Notes: generated by a model not told the origin, from the letters alone. A stretch of DNA of 49,799 nucleotides from Thermodesulfovibrionales bacterium (GCA_030019415.1 JASEEX010000005.1:1-49799), one strand, 5' to 3'. Positions 34,807 to 42,132 are shown, counted from the first letter of the stretch. Numbers and translations: made by a program.

Positions 34807-35157
34807 TCATTCTGCCTTTATCCCCTTTGCCCTTGCACTTATCCAACCGCACCAGGGACATCCTTCATCGAGTAATTCTTCTGTTGGGACTTTTTTCCCG
34901 CATTGTGGACATTCTTCTTTACCCTTCAACGCCTCTTTCCAGGCTGCTGTTTCAACATCAGTGCCAGATGGAAATTCGAGGCCATACTTTGCTGCTGTCT
35001 CAAAAGAAGCTAACGCTGCCCTTATCTTAATTCCCAAAAGCTCAACCCCGGCAACAGATATAGCGATATCGGCATTTATCACTAAGCCCTTATCCAAGAC
35101 CCGATCTATAACATCAACTAAAGTAGCACTTGTCTCTCTTGTCGCCTCTATTGCCAT
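34807..35157 (-). CDS. gvpJ: GvpA/GvpJ-family shell protein with C-terminal zinc ribbon
   Basis: These 116 residues have a GvpA-superfamily core (residues ~10-60: SATLVDVIDRVLDKGLVINADIAISVAGVELLGIKIRAALASFETAAKYG). In true GvpA the middle is normally DAWARVSLVGIE and the helix ends in YLxYAE, so NADIAISVAG fits GvpJ/M types better. After a short linker it ends with a four-Cys zinc ribbon, C83-x2-C86 and C100-x2-C103 (CPQCGKKVPTEELLDEGCPWC). The same ribbon closes the GvpJ-GRAM protein at 31.6 kb. It is a probable shell or edge component with a cytoplasm-exposed binding knob. It starts at an ATG with GGAGATAATAGAA upstream. Confidence 0.85.
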   Translation of the reverse strand: MAIEATRETSATLVDVIDRVLDKGLVINADIAISVAGVELLGIKIRAALASFETAAKYGLEFPSGTDVETAAWKEALKGKEECPQCGKKVPTEELLDEGCPWCGWISARAKGIKAE

Positions 35158-35162
35158 TTCTA

Positions 35163-35558
35163 TTATCTCCTTACCACAACTCCCTGGCCTTTACATTTGG
35201 GGCAAGGCACAGGATAAGGTTTGCGCGGATATACCCCTGTTGCATTGCATATGGGACACTCATTAGAAGGCTCTATCTTTGTAACTACCCCTTTGCCACC
35301 GCAGGCCAAACAATGTATGCGGCTGGTGGTATATGGCTCTATTCCTCTACCATTACAAAAATTGCATTTCATTGTGGGGCCGCTAACCTTCACCTTACCT
35401 TTTCCTAAACACACCTGACAATCAGAAAGTTTGGATAAAAGCTGAAAGGGATCTTTCCCTGTTCCATTGCAAAAGGCACATATAACTTCCACCTTGTCTT
35501 TCTCTATCCTTTTAAGTTCCTCAGGCGCTATAGTAGCCCATCTTGGTTTTCTGGCCAT
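35163..35558 (-). CDS. DnaJ-type zinc-finger protein without J-domain
   Basis: The 131 residues contain repeated CxxCxGxG-like pairs: CAFCNGTG, CQVCLGKG, CNFCNGRG, CLACGGKG, CPICNATG and CPKCKGQG. This is the zinc-finger region of DnaJ, extended to six elements, with no J-domain or C-terminal substrate domains. Such proteins can act as holdases or disulfide/zinc-linked cochaperones. The array contains two more, at 46.1 and 48.8 kb, all with matching KDPF...LLS...CQVCLGKG or related order. It sits just upstream of the GvpJ-zinc-ribbon gene, which suggests a partner role in handling that protein. Confidence 0.8.
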   Translation of the reverse strand: MARKPRWATIAPEELKRIEKDKVEVICAFCNGTGKDPFQLLSKLSDCQVCLGKGKVKVSGPTMKCNFCNGRGIEPYTTSRIHCLACGGKGVVTKIEPSNECPICNATGVYPRKPYPVPCPKCKGQGVVVRR

Positions 35559-35577
35559 CTCTCACCTCCTCGTCTTA

Positions 35578-36171
35578 TTAGATATCTTTTTTCTCTCGAC
35601 TTCGCTCGGGACTCTCTTCGGTCGCTTTCTCTTCTAAATCCTTTATTCTCCTTTTAAGTTTCGTCTCTTGTATCTTATAATCTTCTTCACTTATTTCGCC
35701 CATCTCATAGCGCATCTTAAGCTCAAGGAGTTCCTGCTCTAAGGCAACCTTAGGTTCCCTCTCCTCTTCAGCCTGTGCTTTAACTTTCGAAGCAATTCCC
35801 TCAACCATTTTCATCGGTCCCATCACTGGTGATACTATTGCCTCACCTAAGGCTTTAAATAAACCTACATCTGTAGGTCTTGTTACCTTTCGAAGTCTAG
35901 TTATTGGCATACGAGACATAGCCCACTTTTTTCTGCCCGCCTTATTTTCCCAAAACTTTGGCAATGTAATATTGGGCGCAGCGCTAACCAAAGGGATAGG
36001 TTTAGAAACCAGAGGAATCTCTTTGCTAACCAGGGGTATAGCGCTTGCTACTTCTGGCATAGCCTTGCTAACTGAGGGTAACTTGCCAGCAGTAAAAGGA
36101 ATAAGCCTTCTTTTAGGTTTTTCTTTAGCTATTTCTATCTTTTTGGATCTTCTTTCCTTTTTAGGAGACAT
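35578..36171 (-). CDS. GvpG-type protein with long basic/Pro-rich N-terminal extension
   Basis: The C-terminal ~95 residues (from DVGLFKALGEAIVSPVMGPMKMVEGIASKV) resemble GvpG: a short hydrophobic segment and then ELLELKMRYEMGEISEEDYKIQETKLKRRIKDLEE, the typical GvpG helix. The N-terminal ~95 residues are basic, with repeats of the type SK-x-IPLVS (SKEIPLVSKPIPLVS, residues ~49-63) and no recognised domain. Its last residues (ESPERSREKKDI) derive from a dispersed repeat. The second GvpG at 38.7 kb is shorter and canonical. The unusual extension could tether the vesicle or a partner. GvpG usually works with GvpF/L. Confidence 0.65.
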   Translation of the reverse strand: MSPKKERRSKKIEIAKEKPKRRLIPFTAGKLPSVSKAMPEVASAIPLVSKEIPLVSKPIPLVSAAPNITLPKFWENKAGRKKWAMSRMPITRLRKVTRPTDVGLFKALGEAIVSPVMGPMKMVEGIASKVKAQAEEEREPKVALEQELLELKMRYEMGEISEEDYKIQETKLKRRIKDLEEKATEESPERSREKKDI

Positions 36172-36183
36172 AATTTACCTCTT

Positions 36184-38151
36184 TTATCCATATATCTTAT
36201 TAGAAAAATCCTTTAATCTATCAATACCTTTGACCTGATGGGGTAAAAGTTGCACTTGTCCAATCTGATATTGTGAAGACCTTTCTTTGTCTATCTCATG
36301 GATAACCTTAAGCTGCTCTCTTCTTTTTGATTCACAAAAATTACATCCAGTTGCAGGAAGAACCATATTAATCAAAATATAACTACAGGGAATCTTAAGC
36401 CGATGAAGACTATCAAGAAGGTCGTCCATCTCAGCTTTTCCCATAGCTTCCGGAATGCCTATAACCACAAATTGGCACCTTTGCGAATCTGTAAGAAGCT
36501 CCTGTACCTTTCTTACTTTTTTAGAAAACTCTATCATCTCCTCAGCCTGTTTTCCTAACCGCACCACACCTTTATATTTTATGAGTAACTTAAATATTGC
36601 ATTTAGCCACTCCCTAACAACCTGGGGCATCTCTAAGAACCGTAACAGATGTCCCGTGGCTGCTGAATCTAAGATATATATATCAAATTTTCCCTCATCC
36701 ATAAATTCTACCACCTTGGCTAAAGCCATAATCTCATCCAGACCAGGAGGAGATAGGGATATAAGCCCTTCTAAAATCTCCCTATCGAACTTAACATCCA
36801 CACCTGCTCCAATAAATTTATCAAAGGCCTCGCTTATTTCTTCCCTGTAATCCTCTTTAAAATTCTCGAGTAACTTTTGAGCATCTATCTCCAGGGCAAA
36901 TAGATTCTCGGGGACAGTCCCCCTCGGGAACAGTCCCCCTATCTCGGTCAGATCATCTCCAATAGATAAACCAAAACTATCAGATAGTGAATGGGCAGGG
37001 TCGGTAGAGAAGACCAGAACCTTTTTAGAGGGGAACCTTTTAGCCACATTAAGACCGGCGGCTGAAGCGATAGAGGTTTTGCCAACTCCACCTTTTCCAC
37101 CAAATATATAAAATATAATACCTTCCTTTATCAATTGAGATGGCTTTTGAAGTGATTTAGTGGAGAAAATTTTAGCATCCTTTGCAACTGGAATATGAGG
37201 TAGTTCCTCCTCAAACAATACCTTAGCATATTCTTTTAGGCGATCTGAGCCTCTGATTTGATATGGAAATGTAGGTATCCTTTGAAGTTTGAAATTTGTA
37301 AACCTTTGCCTGATTGTATCTAATTCTTTCTTTTGTTCTTCTTCTTCCCTGGAACAGAAGGGACACCCGTTTGTGCTACTTCTAATTCGATTGATGATAA
37401 TAGACTTCACCGAAATTCCATATTCTTTTAATATCTTCAGGAGCCTTTCTGTCTCTTCTATAGCCAAGGCCTGGGGTATAGTGACAGGTATAAATTCTGT
37501 TGAATCGTGGTCCTTTAACAATCTACTTACCCTATCTACATCCTTATTCATCGTCTCTAAAAATTCATCAGCATCGTCTTTTTTGTATTTGCCAGTAAAA
37601 TGCCTAACTAAAAATCTATGCTTGGATTGCATCAAATCTAAAACCTCAACCCATTTTTTCATCTGAGCAGGTAAGCCTAAAAGCCTGATAGTATGTCCTG
37701 TAGGTGCGGTATCCAGGATGATTAAATCAAATTTACCTTCTTTTAAAATATTGGCTATTTTTATTACCGCCATTATCTCATCTAAACCTGGAATAGAAAG
37801 AGAGAAGAAACTCTCTATATCCTGCCTATCAAAATATGTTCCTCTCTCGGCTATCTTTTTCATCACTGAGTCGTATTTTTTCTTAAACTCAGAGGCCTCT
37901 TCTTCAGCCTTCATCTCTAAAGCCCACAGATTATCTAAACCCTTTATGGGTATAATAGTATTGCCAATGCTACAGTCAAAACTATCACCCACTGAATGAG
38001 CAGGATCACAGGATACAATCAAAATCCTTTTCTCAGGATAGCGTTGGGCTAAATAAAGACTGGTAGCACAGGCTGATGTAGTCTTTCCGCATCCCCCCTT
38101 TCCTCCAAAGATTAAAAGAGAGCGATCTTGGATATTTCGAGCATCCAGCAT
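36184..38151 (-). CDS. Tandem ArsA/Get3-type ATPase (copy 2)
   Basis: The 655 residues comprise two ArsA/Get3 modules. One starts near the N-terminus (LLIFGGKGGCGKTT, DPAHSVGDSFD, LDTAPTGHTIRLL, CPFCSREEEE). The other starts near residue 345 (IFYIFGGKGGVGKTS, DPAHSLSDSFG, LDSAATGHLLRFL, CNFCESKRREQ). It is a paralogue of the 768-residue protein at 26.8 kb and lacks that protein's N-terminal extension. Between DLTEIG and ENLFALEID it carries about ten extra residues (GLFPRGTVP) encoded by a GGGGACAGTCCCC-type repeat (~36909-36941). It lies between GvpO and a GvpG-type gene, so its job is most likely tied to gas vesicle assembly. Confidence 0.88.
   Translation of the reverse strand: MLDARNIQDRSLLIFGGKGGCGKTTSACATSLYLAQRYPEKRILIVSCDPAHSVGDSFDCSIGNTIIPIKGLDNLWALEMKAEEEASEFKKKYDSVMKKIAERGTYFDRQDIESFFSLSIPGLDEIMAVIKIANILKEGKFDLIILDTAPTGHTIRLLGLPAQMKKWVEVLDLMQSKHRFLVRHFTGKYKKDDADEFLETMNKDVDRVSRLLKDHDSTEFIPVTIPQALAIEETERLLKILKEYGISVKSIIINRIRSSTNGCPFCSREEEEQKKELDTIRQRFTNFKLQRIPTFPYQIRGSDRLKEYAKVLFEEELPHIPVAKDAKIFSTKSLQKPSQLIKEGIIFYIFGGKGGVGKTSIASAAGLNVAKRFPSKKVLVFSTDPAHSLSDSFGLSIGDDLTEIGGLFPRGTVPENLFALEIDAQKLLENFKEDYREEISEAFDKFIGAGVDVKFDREILEGLISLSPPGLDEIMALAKVVEFMDEGKFDIYILDSAATGHLLRFLEMPQVVREWLNAIFKLLIKYKGVVRLGKQAEEMIEFSKKVRKVQELLTDSQRCQFVVIGIPEAMGKAEMDDLLDSLHRLKIPCSYILINMVLPATGCNFCESKRREQLKVIHEIDKERSSQYQIGQVQLLPHQVKGIDRLKDFSNKIYG
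36909..36941. repeat. GGGGACAGTCCCC-type repeat inserted in frame in ArsA copy 2
   Basis: The stretch reads GGGGACAGTCCCCC then TCGGGAACAGTCCCCC, two near-copies containing the palindromic core GGGACAGTCCC. The reading frame of the ATPase continues through it. The first ArsA module lacks the corresponding residues. Confidence 0.65.
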
Positions 38152-38164
38152 CGAGTATCGAAGG

Positions 38165-38434
38165 TTATTCTACTTCAACCGCTTCGGTATCCACTCTCTT
38201 TCTTAATCTGGTCCGATTAAATTCAATCACATTTCCATCATCATCTAAGATTACTTCGTAGACGGCTAATATATCCATCTGGTCTGGAATAGAATGTTTC
38301 TCTACCATTTCCATGGTAACCTTCCAACCTTTCTCTTCTTTAACCGCTCCTATCGTAGTAGAAAGTTCCAATCCTGTAATCTTACTTAACTCCTCACGTG
38401 CCTTCTCAATTAACTGTTGCATTGACTTTGCCAT
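38165..38434 (-). CDS. gvpO: Gas vesicle protein GvpO
   Basis: From the ATG at 38434, with AAAGGAGGAAGAAA as a strong ribosome site, the 89 residues match GvpO. They read LIEKAREELSKITGLELSTTIGAVKEEKGWKVTMEMVEKHSIPDQMDILAVYEVILDDDGNVIEFNRTRLRKRV (pieces: ARDxLxxITG-like, GWxVTxEMVEK, DxLAxYEVxLDxxGxxxxFxRxxRYxR). GvpO is a small alpha/beta protein needed for vesicle formation in haloarchaea, of unclear action. A longer frame (38545) runs back into the zinc-ribbon gene and is not used. GvpO-like domains also seem to appear in the 388-residue protein at 44.8 kb. Confidence 0.9.
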   Translation of the reverse strand: MAKSMQQLIEKAREELSKITGLELSTTIGAVKEEKGWKVTMEMVEKHSIPDQMDILAVYEVILDDDGNVIEFNRTRLRKRVDTEAVEVE

Positions 38435-38457
38435 TTTCTTCCTCCTTTTCTGATAAG

Positions 38458-38655
38458 TTATGATTTTTTCTTCACCCTCGCCCCACAGGAAGGGCAAAAT
38501 GTATAACTGTATATATATCGCCACATTGCCCCGCACTCTGGACACTCAATATCCAGGGACTCTCCACATTCTGAACAAAATTTACGGTCTCCACTGGTCA
38601 CCGTGCCGCATTTAGGACATCTAAATGGTCCCAGGGCTTCCGCTCGTTCCGCCAT
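38458..38655 (-). CDS. Double zinc-ribbon small protein
   Basis: The 65 residues consist almost only of two zinc ribbons: CPKCGTVTSGDRKFCSECG (residues ~13-31) and CPECGAMW...FCPSCG (~38-59), with a basic tail. Such modules mediate protein or nucleic-acid contacts. Between the two ribbons lies DIECPECGAMWRYIYSY. It lies between gvpG and gvpO and may supply a structural or adaptor role similar to the ribbons fused to the GvpJ-like proteins. It starts at an ATG with a GGAGG ribosome site. Confidence 0.7.
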   Translation of the reverse strand: MAERAEALGPFRCPKCGTVTSGDRKFCSECGESLDIECPECGAMWRYIYSYTFCPSCGARVKKKS

Positions 38656-38680
38656 TTTCCCATCACCTCCTCTCTTTTGT

Positions 38681-38752
38681 TAAATGGTAACTGGTAATTG
38701 GTTAAATTATTCAACAATTTAACCTTTTAACTATTTAACCAATTAACCAGAT
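38681..38752. repeat. TTAACC-type spacer repeat
   Basis: The spacer before the zinc-ribbon gene contains GTTAAATGGTAACTGG, TAATTGGTTAAATTATT and then AATTTAACC, TTTTAACTATTTAACC, AATTAACC. The left half is rich in GGTTAAAT and the right half in its complement ATTTAACC, so it can fold back on itself. Confidence 0.7.
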
Positions 38753-39066
38753 TGTTTTCTTTCTTCATACTTCCTGATGGCTTCTAATCTCTCCAAAAGT
38801 TTTGACTCTTTCTTTTCATATTCTTCCTCACCTATCTCACCCATCTCAAAGCGCATCTGGAGTTCTAACAATTCCTCTTGCACCTTAGATTTATCGGTTA
38901 TCTCAGCATCGGCCGTCTCTTTTAGCTTCTTCCCAATCCATACCACTCCTTTTACTGGTATTAAAAAAGGGAATACCACGTCAAGCAAGCCAAAACCTAA
39001 GCCTCCATCAGATTCCCTGACTTGGCCGGGATTTCCTGTGGTAATTTTCTTAAAGGGTTTCTTCAT
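38743..39066 (-). CDS. gvpG: Gas vesicle protein GvpG
   Basis: The 107 residues carry the GvpG pattern: GFGLLDVVFPFLIPVKGVVWIGKKLKE (hydrophobic start) followed by VQEELLELQMRFEMGEIGEEEYEKKESKLLERLEAIRKYEE. GvpG is a short accessory protein that binds GvpF/L in assembly models. The ATG at 39066 overlaps the end of the upstream GvpF/L gene by 4 bases (ATGA), showing coupled translation. It is shorter and more regular than the GvpG-type protein at 35.6 kb. The first ~22 residues (KKPFKKITTGNPGQVRES) are an unusual basic extension. Confidence 0.88.
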   Translation of the reverse strand: MKKPFKKITTGNPGQVRESDGGLGFGLLDVVFPFLIPVKGVVWIGKKLKETADAEITDKSKVQEELLELQMRFEMGEIGEEEYEKKESKLLERLEAIRKYEERKQSG

Positions 39067-39887
39067 TCTCCTCCTTCTAAGACTATCACTAATTCCACAA
39101 AATTAATTGGTGGGACTGGCCCTACATACTTAAATTTTATTTTTTCATTATAAGTTGTAGCCAATTTATCCACTAACCTATCAAATTCTTCCATCCTGGA
39201 CTTCTCTACCAGGAAAGCAGAGTTTGTTATCATATTATCGCCAACTATCTTGTTGCTGCACCAATCGACACAGGTCTTCTTTAAAACATCTAAAATATCT
39301 TTTTCTTCTTTTGCCTTTTTGCGTTCTAAAGCATTCTTTACCATCTCACCCAAAGTTGCTTTTCCTCCAAACGGCTGGGTAATGGGTTCTAATGCCAACT
39401 TTTGCCTTAATTTCTTAATCTGGCTATTTTCATCAACAATCTCTTGAAAGATTACCTTCATATCGGTCCAGAAAGCCTTAAGACCCAATTCTATCTTATT
39501 ATTCATCTTGGTCAACAAAGCCTTAAGTTCTTCATACCTGGCCTTAAGTACTTCTTCTCTTATCCTCTCAGCAGCACAAACTCCATCTTTACTGCTGGCA
39601 ACTGTGCTAAACCTTACCGGCAAAACAGTAAAATCTTTCATCAACTCTTCTAAAACCTTCTGGTGAGCCATAGTGTTTTCTCTTGAAATAGGATACTTTA
39701 TAACTGGAGAGACGCTGATAATTGCTGCGATATCTTGATAAGAGATAGCATGAACTTCATCTCCTCGTCCTCCAATCGCTGGCGAAGTAAACCCGGTTAG
39801 ATGCTTACTATCAAATTCTCTTCCTTCGGCTCCGATTACGGCGTAGATATATCTTCCTTCTTCTTTGTTCTGTTGCACTGAGCTCAT
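39063..39887 (-). CDS. gvpF/L: Gas vesicle protein GvpF/GvpL family (copy 2)
   Basis: About 274 residues show the GvpF/L pattern: RYIYAVIGAEGREFD, GDEVHAISYQDIAAIISVSP, MAHQKVLEELMKDFTVLPVRFSTVASS, ELGLKAFWTDMKVIFQEI, NSAFLVEKSRMEEFDRLV and KIKFKYVGPVPPINFV. The ATG at 39887 was chosen over 39908 because it overlaps the upstream stop as ATGA; it begins SSVQQNKEEGRYIY. The gene is a close relative of the one before it (39884-40627). It ends 4 bases inside gvpG. Proteins of this family link GvpA to other minor proteins at the growing vesicle tip. Confidence 0.92.
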   Translation of the reverse strand: MSSVQQNKEEGRYIYAVIGAEGREFDSKHLTGFTSPAIGGRGDEVHAISYQDIAAIISVSPVIKYPISRENTMAHQKVLEELMKDFTVLPVRFSTVASSKDGVCAAERIREEVLKARYEELKALLTKMNNKIELGLKAFWTDMKVIFQEIVDENSQIKKLRQKLALEPITQPFGGKATLGEMVKNALERKKAKEEKDILDVLKKTCVDWCSNKIVGDNMITNSAFLVEKSRMEEFDRLVDKLATTYNEKIKFKYVGPVPPINFVELVIVLEGGE

Positions 39888-40627
39888 TCGCTTCCCTCTT
39901 GCCCCCACTTTATAACCAATTCTGCAAAATTAAATGGCGCTACTGGACCTACATACTTAAATTTCAACCTATCCTTATATTTTTGACTTAAGTCTTCTAT
40001 AAGGTCATCAAATTCTCTCTCATGAGCCTTATCTACCAAGAAGGCGCAATTTAATATCATATTATCGCCTACTATCTTATTGCTGCGCAGACTAACGCAT
40101 TTAGGCCTTAATACATCTAAAATCTCTTCTGCTTCATCTTCTCTTTTCTTCTCCAGAGCCTCTTTAACCCTCTTGCCCAAATCCACCTTTTCGTCTAAAG
40201 AAAGGGAAGTAGGTGGCGAAAGAGTTGAGCCAATTTCCTTAAAAACATTTTCCATATCCTGCCAGAAAACCTTTAGACCCAGTTCTACCTTATTATCCAT
40301 ACTCCTTAATAAGTTCTTAAGTTCCTGATACTTCTTCATTAAAAGATTCCTGACTTCTTCAGCGCTGGTGGCAACAGTGCAAAATCTAACCGGAAGCACA
40401 GTGTAATCCTTCATTGCCTCCTCTATCACCTTTTCATGGGCGATCAGGTTTTCCCGGCTAATCACGTATTTAGTCATAGGAGTGGAACTAATCACACAGG
40501 CCAAATCACGAAAACACAAAGTGTGTACCTCATCACCTCTATCTCCGATCCCTATGGGACCAAAATTCCTCCCCTGAGATTCATTAATTACACAATATAG
40601 ATATTTTCCCTTATCCGTGTCGCTCAC
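39884..40627 (-). CDS. gvpF/L: Gas vesicle protein GvpF/GvpL family (copy 3)
   Basis: The 247 residues share the pattern KYLYCVINESQGRNFGPIGI, GDEVHTLCFRDLACVISSTPM, LIAHEKVIEEAMKDYTVLPVRFCTVATS, ELGLKVFWQDMENVF, NCAFLVDKAHEREFDDLI and RLKFKYVGPVAPFNFA with the next copy, and the two are adjacent and overlapping. The start is GTG at 40627, inside a CGAACGGAGTGAGCGACA repeat, so the start itself appears repeat-derived. It is a recent tandem duplicate of the gene downstream, on general similarity. Confidence 0.92.
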   Translation of the reverse strand: MSDTDKGKYLYCVINESQGRNFGPIGIGDRGDEVHTLCFRDLACVISSTPMTKYVISRENLIAHEKVIEEAMKDYTVLPVRFCTVATSAEEVRNLLMKKYQELKNLLRSMDNKVELGLKVFWQDMENVFKEIGSTLSPPTSLSLDEKVDLGKRVKEALEKKREDEAEEILDVLRPKCVSLRSNKIVGDNMILNCAFLVDKAHEREFDDLIEDLSQKYKDRLKFKYVGPVAPFNFAELVIKWGQEGSE

Positions 40628-40680
40628 TCCGTTCGCTATTTGGTTAAATGGTAATTGGTAATTGGTTAAATAGTTAATTC
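40628..40680. repeat. TTAACC-type spacer repeat
   Basis: CCGTTCGCTATTTGGTTAAA then TGGTAATTGGTAATTGG and TTAAATAGTTAATTCC fill the spacer between the four-helix-bundle gene and the third GvpF/L gene. It has the same order, gene-start element then GGTTAAAT units, as other spacers. Confidence 0.65.
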
Positions 40681-41079
40681 CTCTAGTTCCTCAACTCCCT
40701 CTTTACATTTACGTAAGTATCTAATATAACCATTTATCTTTTTCAATACTTTATATCCTTCTTCTTTTAACTTGTTCAAATAATCCACTTCTATGTAGTT
40801 TTCATTTATACATATATTTAAATCATCTATAAGCTCCTCGAGGGAACCACGAGATTGCCTTAGAAATTGAATATTTTCCTGATAATGATACCTTCCATGT
40901 CCTTCAGCAATGCAATTAGTTAAAGAAACTGCTGCTCGGCGCATCTGATTTACTAAATTATATTTCTCATATTCTGGTAATTCTTTGGTTAACTTATATA
41001 TATTTTTTCTAAATTCTCTTGCCATCTTATAAACTTCTAAATCTTCAAATGTCTTAAAATCTATTTCTCTTTTTTCCAT
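40666..41079 (-). CDS. Four-helix bundle protein (S23/IVP family)
   Basis: The 137 residues match the TIGR02436/S23 four-helix bundle family: TFEDLEVYKMAREFRKNIYKLTKELPEYEKYNLVNQMRRAAVSLTNCIAEGHGR (listed in parts: LEVYKMAREF, YNLVNQMRRAAVS, CIAEGHGR), then FLRQSRGSLEELIDDLNIC. The family is often encoded in 23S rRNA intervening sequences or mobile spots; the function is unknown. Here it splits two GvpF/L genes, flanked by TTAACC repeats on both sides. This suggests it came in with the repeats and is perhaps not a working part of the vesicle machinery. Confidence 0.85.
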   Translation of the reverse strand: MEKREIDFKTFEDLEVYKMAREFRKNIYKLTKELPEYEKYNLVNQMRRAAVSLTNCIAEGHGRYHYQENIQFLRQSRGSLEELIDDLNICINENYIEVDYLNKLKEEGYKVLKKINGYIRYLRKCKEGVEELEELTI

Positions 41080-41114
41080 TTAACCATTTAACCTTTTAAC
41101 CATTTAACCAACTA
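41080..41114. repeat. TTAACC-type spacer repeat
   Basis: TTTAACC occurs four times in about 35 bases (ATTTAACC, TTTTAACC, ATTTAACC, AACTAAGG). It separates the GvpF-DnaJ fusion gene from the four-helix-bundle gene. Confidence 0.65.
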
Positions 41115-42131
41115 AGGTCTTATTATCTCAATCACAATAAAATCCTTTTGCCTATTATCCTTGAAATTGATATTTTCTCCCTGATAACAACTGGTTAATA
41201 ACCTATAAGCATAGGTTACTTTTTCAAACTCCTCCTTAAGTTGGCTATTTTCAGGGTGCTTATCAGGGTGATTTCTTTGGGCGAACTCACGATAAGATTC
41301 TTTTATCTCCTCTAAAGATGTACTCTCTCCCAAACCTAACAATCTCTTTGCCTCATCTATCTGGCTATATCCTACCTTTTTCAACTGGCAGGTGGCAAAA
41401 CTGTAAGGAGGTAGAGGCCCTACGCATCTAAAATTCACCTTCTGATTGTATTCTTTATCTAATTCCTTAAGTGCGGTATCGAAATCCGGCTCTTTAACCT
41501 TTTCGAGCAAAAAGGCGCAGTTTAAAATCATCTTATCATCCATCAATTGATGCTTTTGAGAATCAATCGTAAATTTCTTTAGGAAATCTATTATATGAGC
41601 CTCTTCTTTTTCTCTTCTTTTGTCCAGGGCATCCTTAACCATCATTCCTATCTTTATTCTATCCTGGAGAGTTTGGTGGGGAGATCTTTTAGCAATTTCC
41701 GCCTTAAATTTTCTTATTCCTTTATCTACATCTCCTATCTCTTTTATAATGCTATTTAGATCATTATAGGTAGCCGTCACATCGAGTTCTATCTTGCCAT
41801 CCATATTGATGAGTAGCTCTTTAAATTGAGAATAGCCCCTTTTTAGAACCTCTATAACCTCATCATTGGAAGCAAATGTCCCGAACTTCATAGGTATAAT
41901 ACTATGGTCTTGCATAACTTTCTCGATTACTGTCTGGTGTTTCACCAGAAGACGGCCCAGAGTCTCTTTCAGCATAGATGAATAATCTTGAACAGGTGAA
42001 TTACTAACTACGCAAGCGACGTCTTGATGAACTATTGCATAAACTTCTTCATTGGCATTGATTCCGCAGGGGCCAAAAGATTTTTTCTCATTTGTTTTTA
42101 TTATACCGTAAAGATATTTTCCCTCTCCCAC
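41112..42131 (-). CDS. GvpF/GvpL fused to a C-terminal J-domain
   Basis: Residues 1-245 are a GvpF/L protein (KYLYGIIKTNEKKSFGPCGI, VVSNSPVQ, LVKHQTVIEKVMQDHSIIPMKFGTFASN, NCAFLLEKVKEPDFDTAL, VNFRCVGPLPPYSFA). Residues ~255-330 are a J-domain: DEAKRLLGLGESTSLEEIKESYREFAQRNHPDKHPENSQLKEEF (pieces: LGLGESTSLEEIKESYRE, NHPDKHPE, KVTYAYRLL) with the HPD motif intact. A J-domain recruits and stimulates Hsp70, and a DnaK lies at 29.8 kb in the same array. This gives a direct candidate link from the GvpA-contacting factor to the chaperone. The start is GTG at 42131, one base after the stop of a tiny upstream gene. Confidence 0.88.
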   Translation of the reverse strand: MGEGKYLYGIIKTNEKKSFGPCGINANEEVYAIVHQDVACVVSNSPVQDYSSMLKETLGRLLVKHQTVIEKVMQDHSIIPMKFGTFASNDEVIEVLKRGYSQFKELLINMDGKIELDVTATYNDLNSIIKEIGDVDKGIRKFKAEIAKRSPHQTLQDRIKIGMMVKDALDKRREKEEAHIIDFLKKFTIDSQKHQLMDDKMILNCAFLLEKVKEPDFDTALKELDKEYNQKVNFRCVGPLPPYSFATCQLKKVGYSQIDEAKRLLGLGESTSLEEIKESYREFAQRNHPDKHPENSQLKEEFEKVTYAYRLLTSCYQGENINFKDNRQKDFIVIEIIRP

Positions 42132-42132
42132 C

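Noticed and set aside
34262-35266. 334-residue plus-strand open frame
   Set aside because: It is a Ser/Leu/Pro-rich antisense shadow of the GvpH and GvpJ genes, with no domain.
26820-38151. Arsenic resistance locus suggested by ArsA-type ATPases
   Set aside because: No arsB, arsC, arsD, arsR or acr3 is present, and the CxxC pattern and context fit Get3-like use better.
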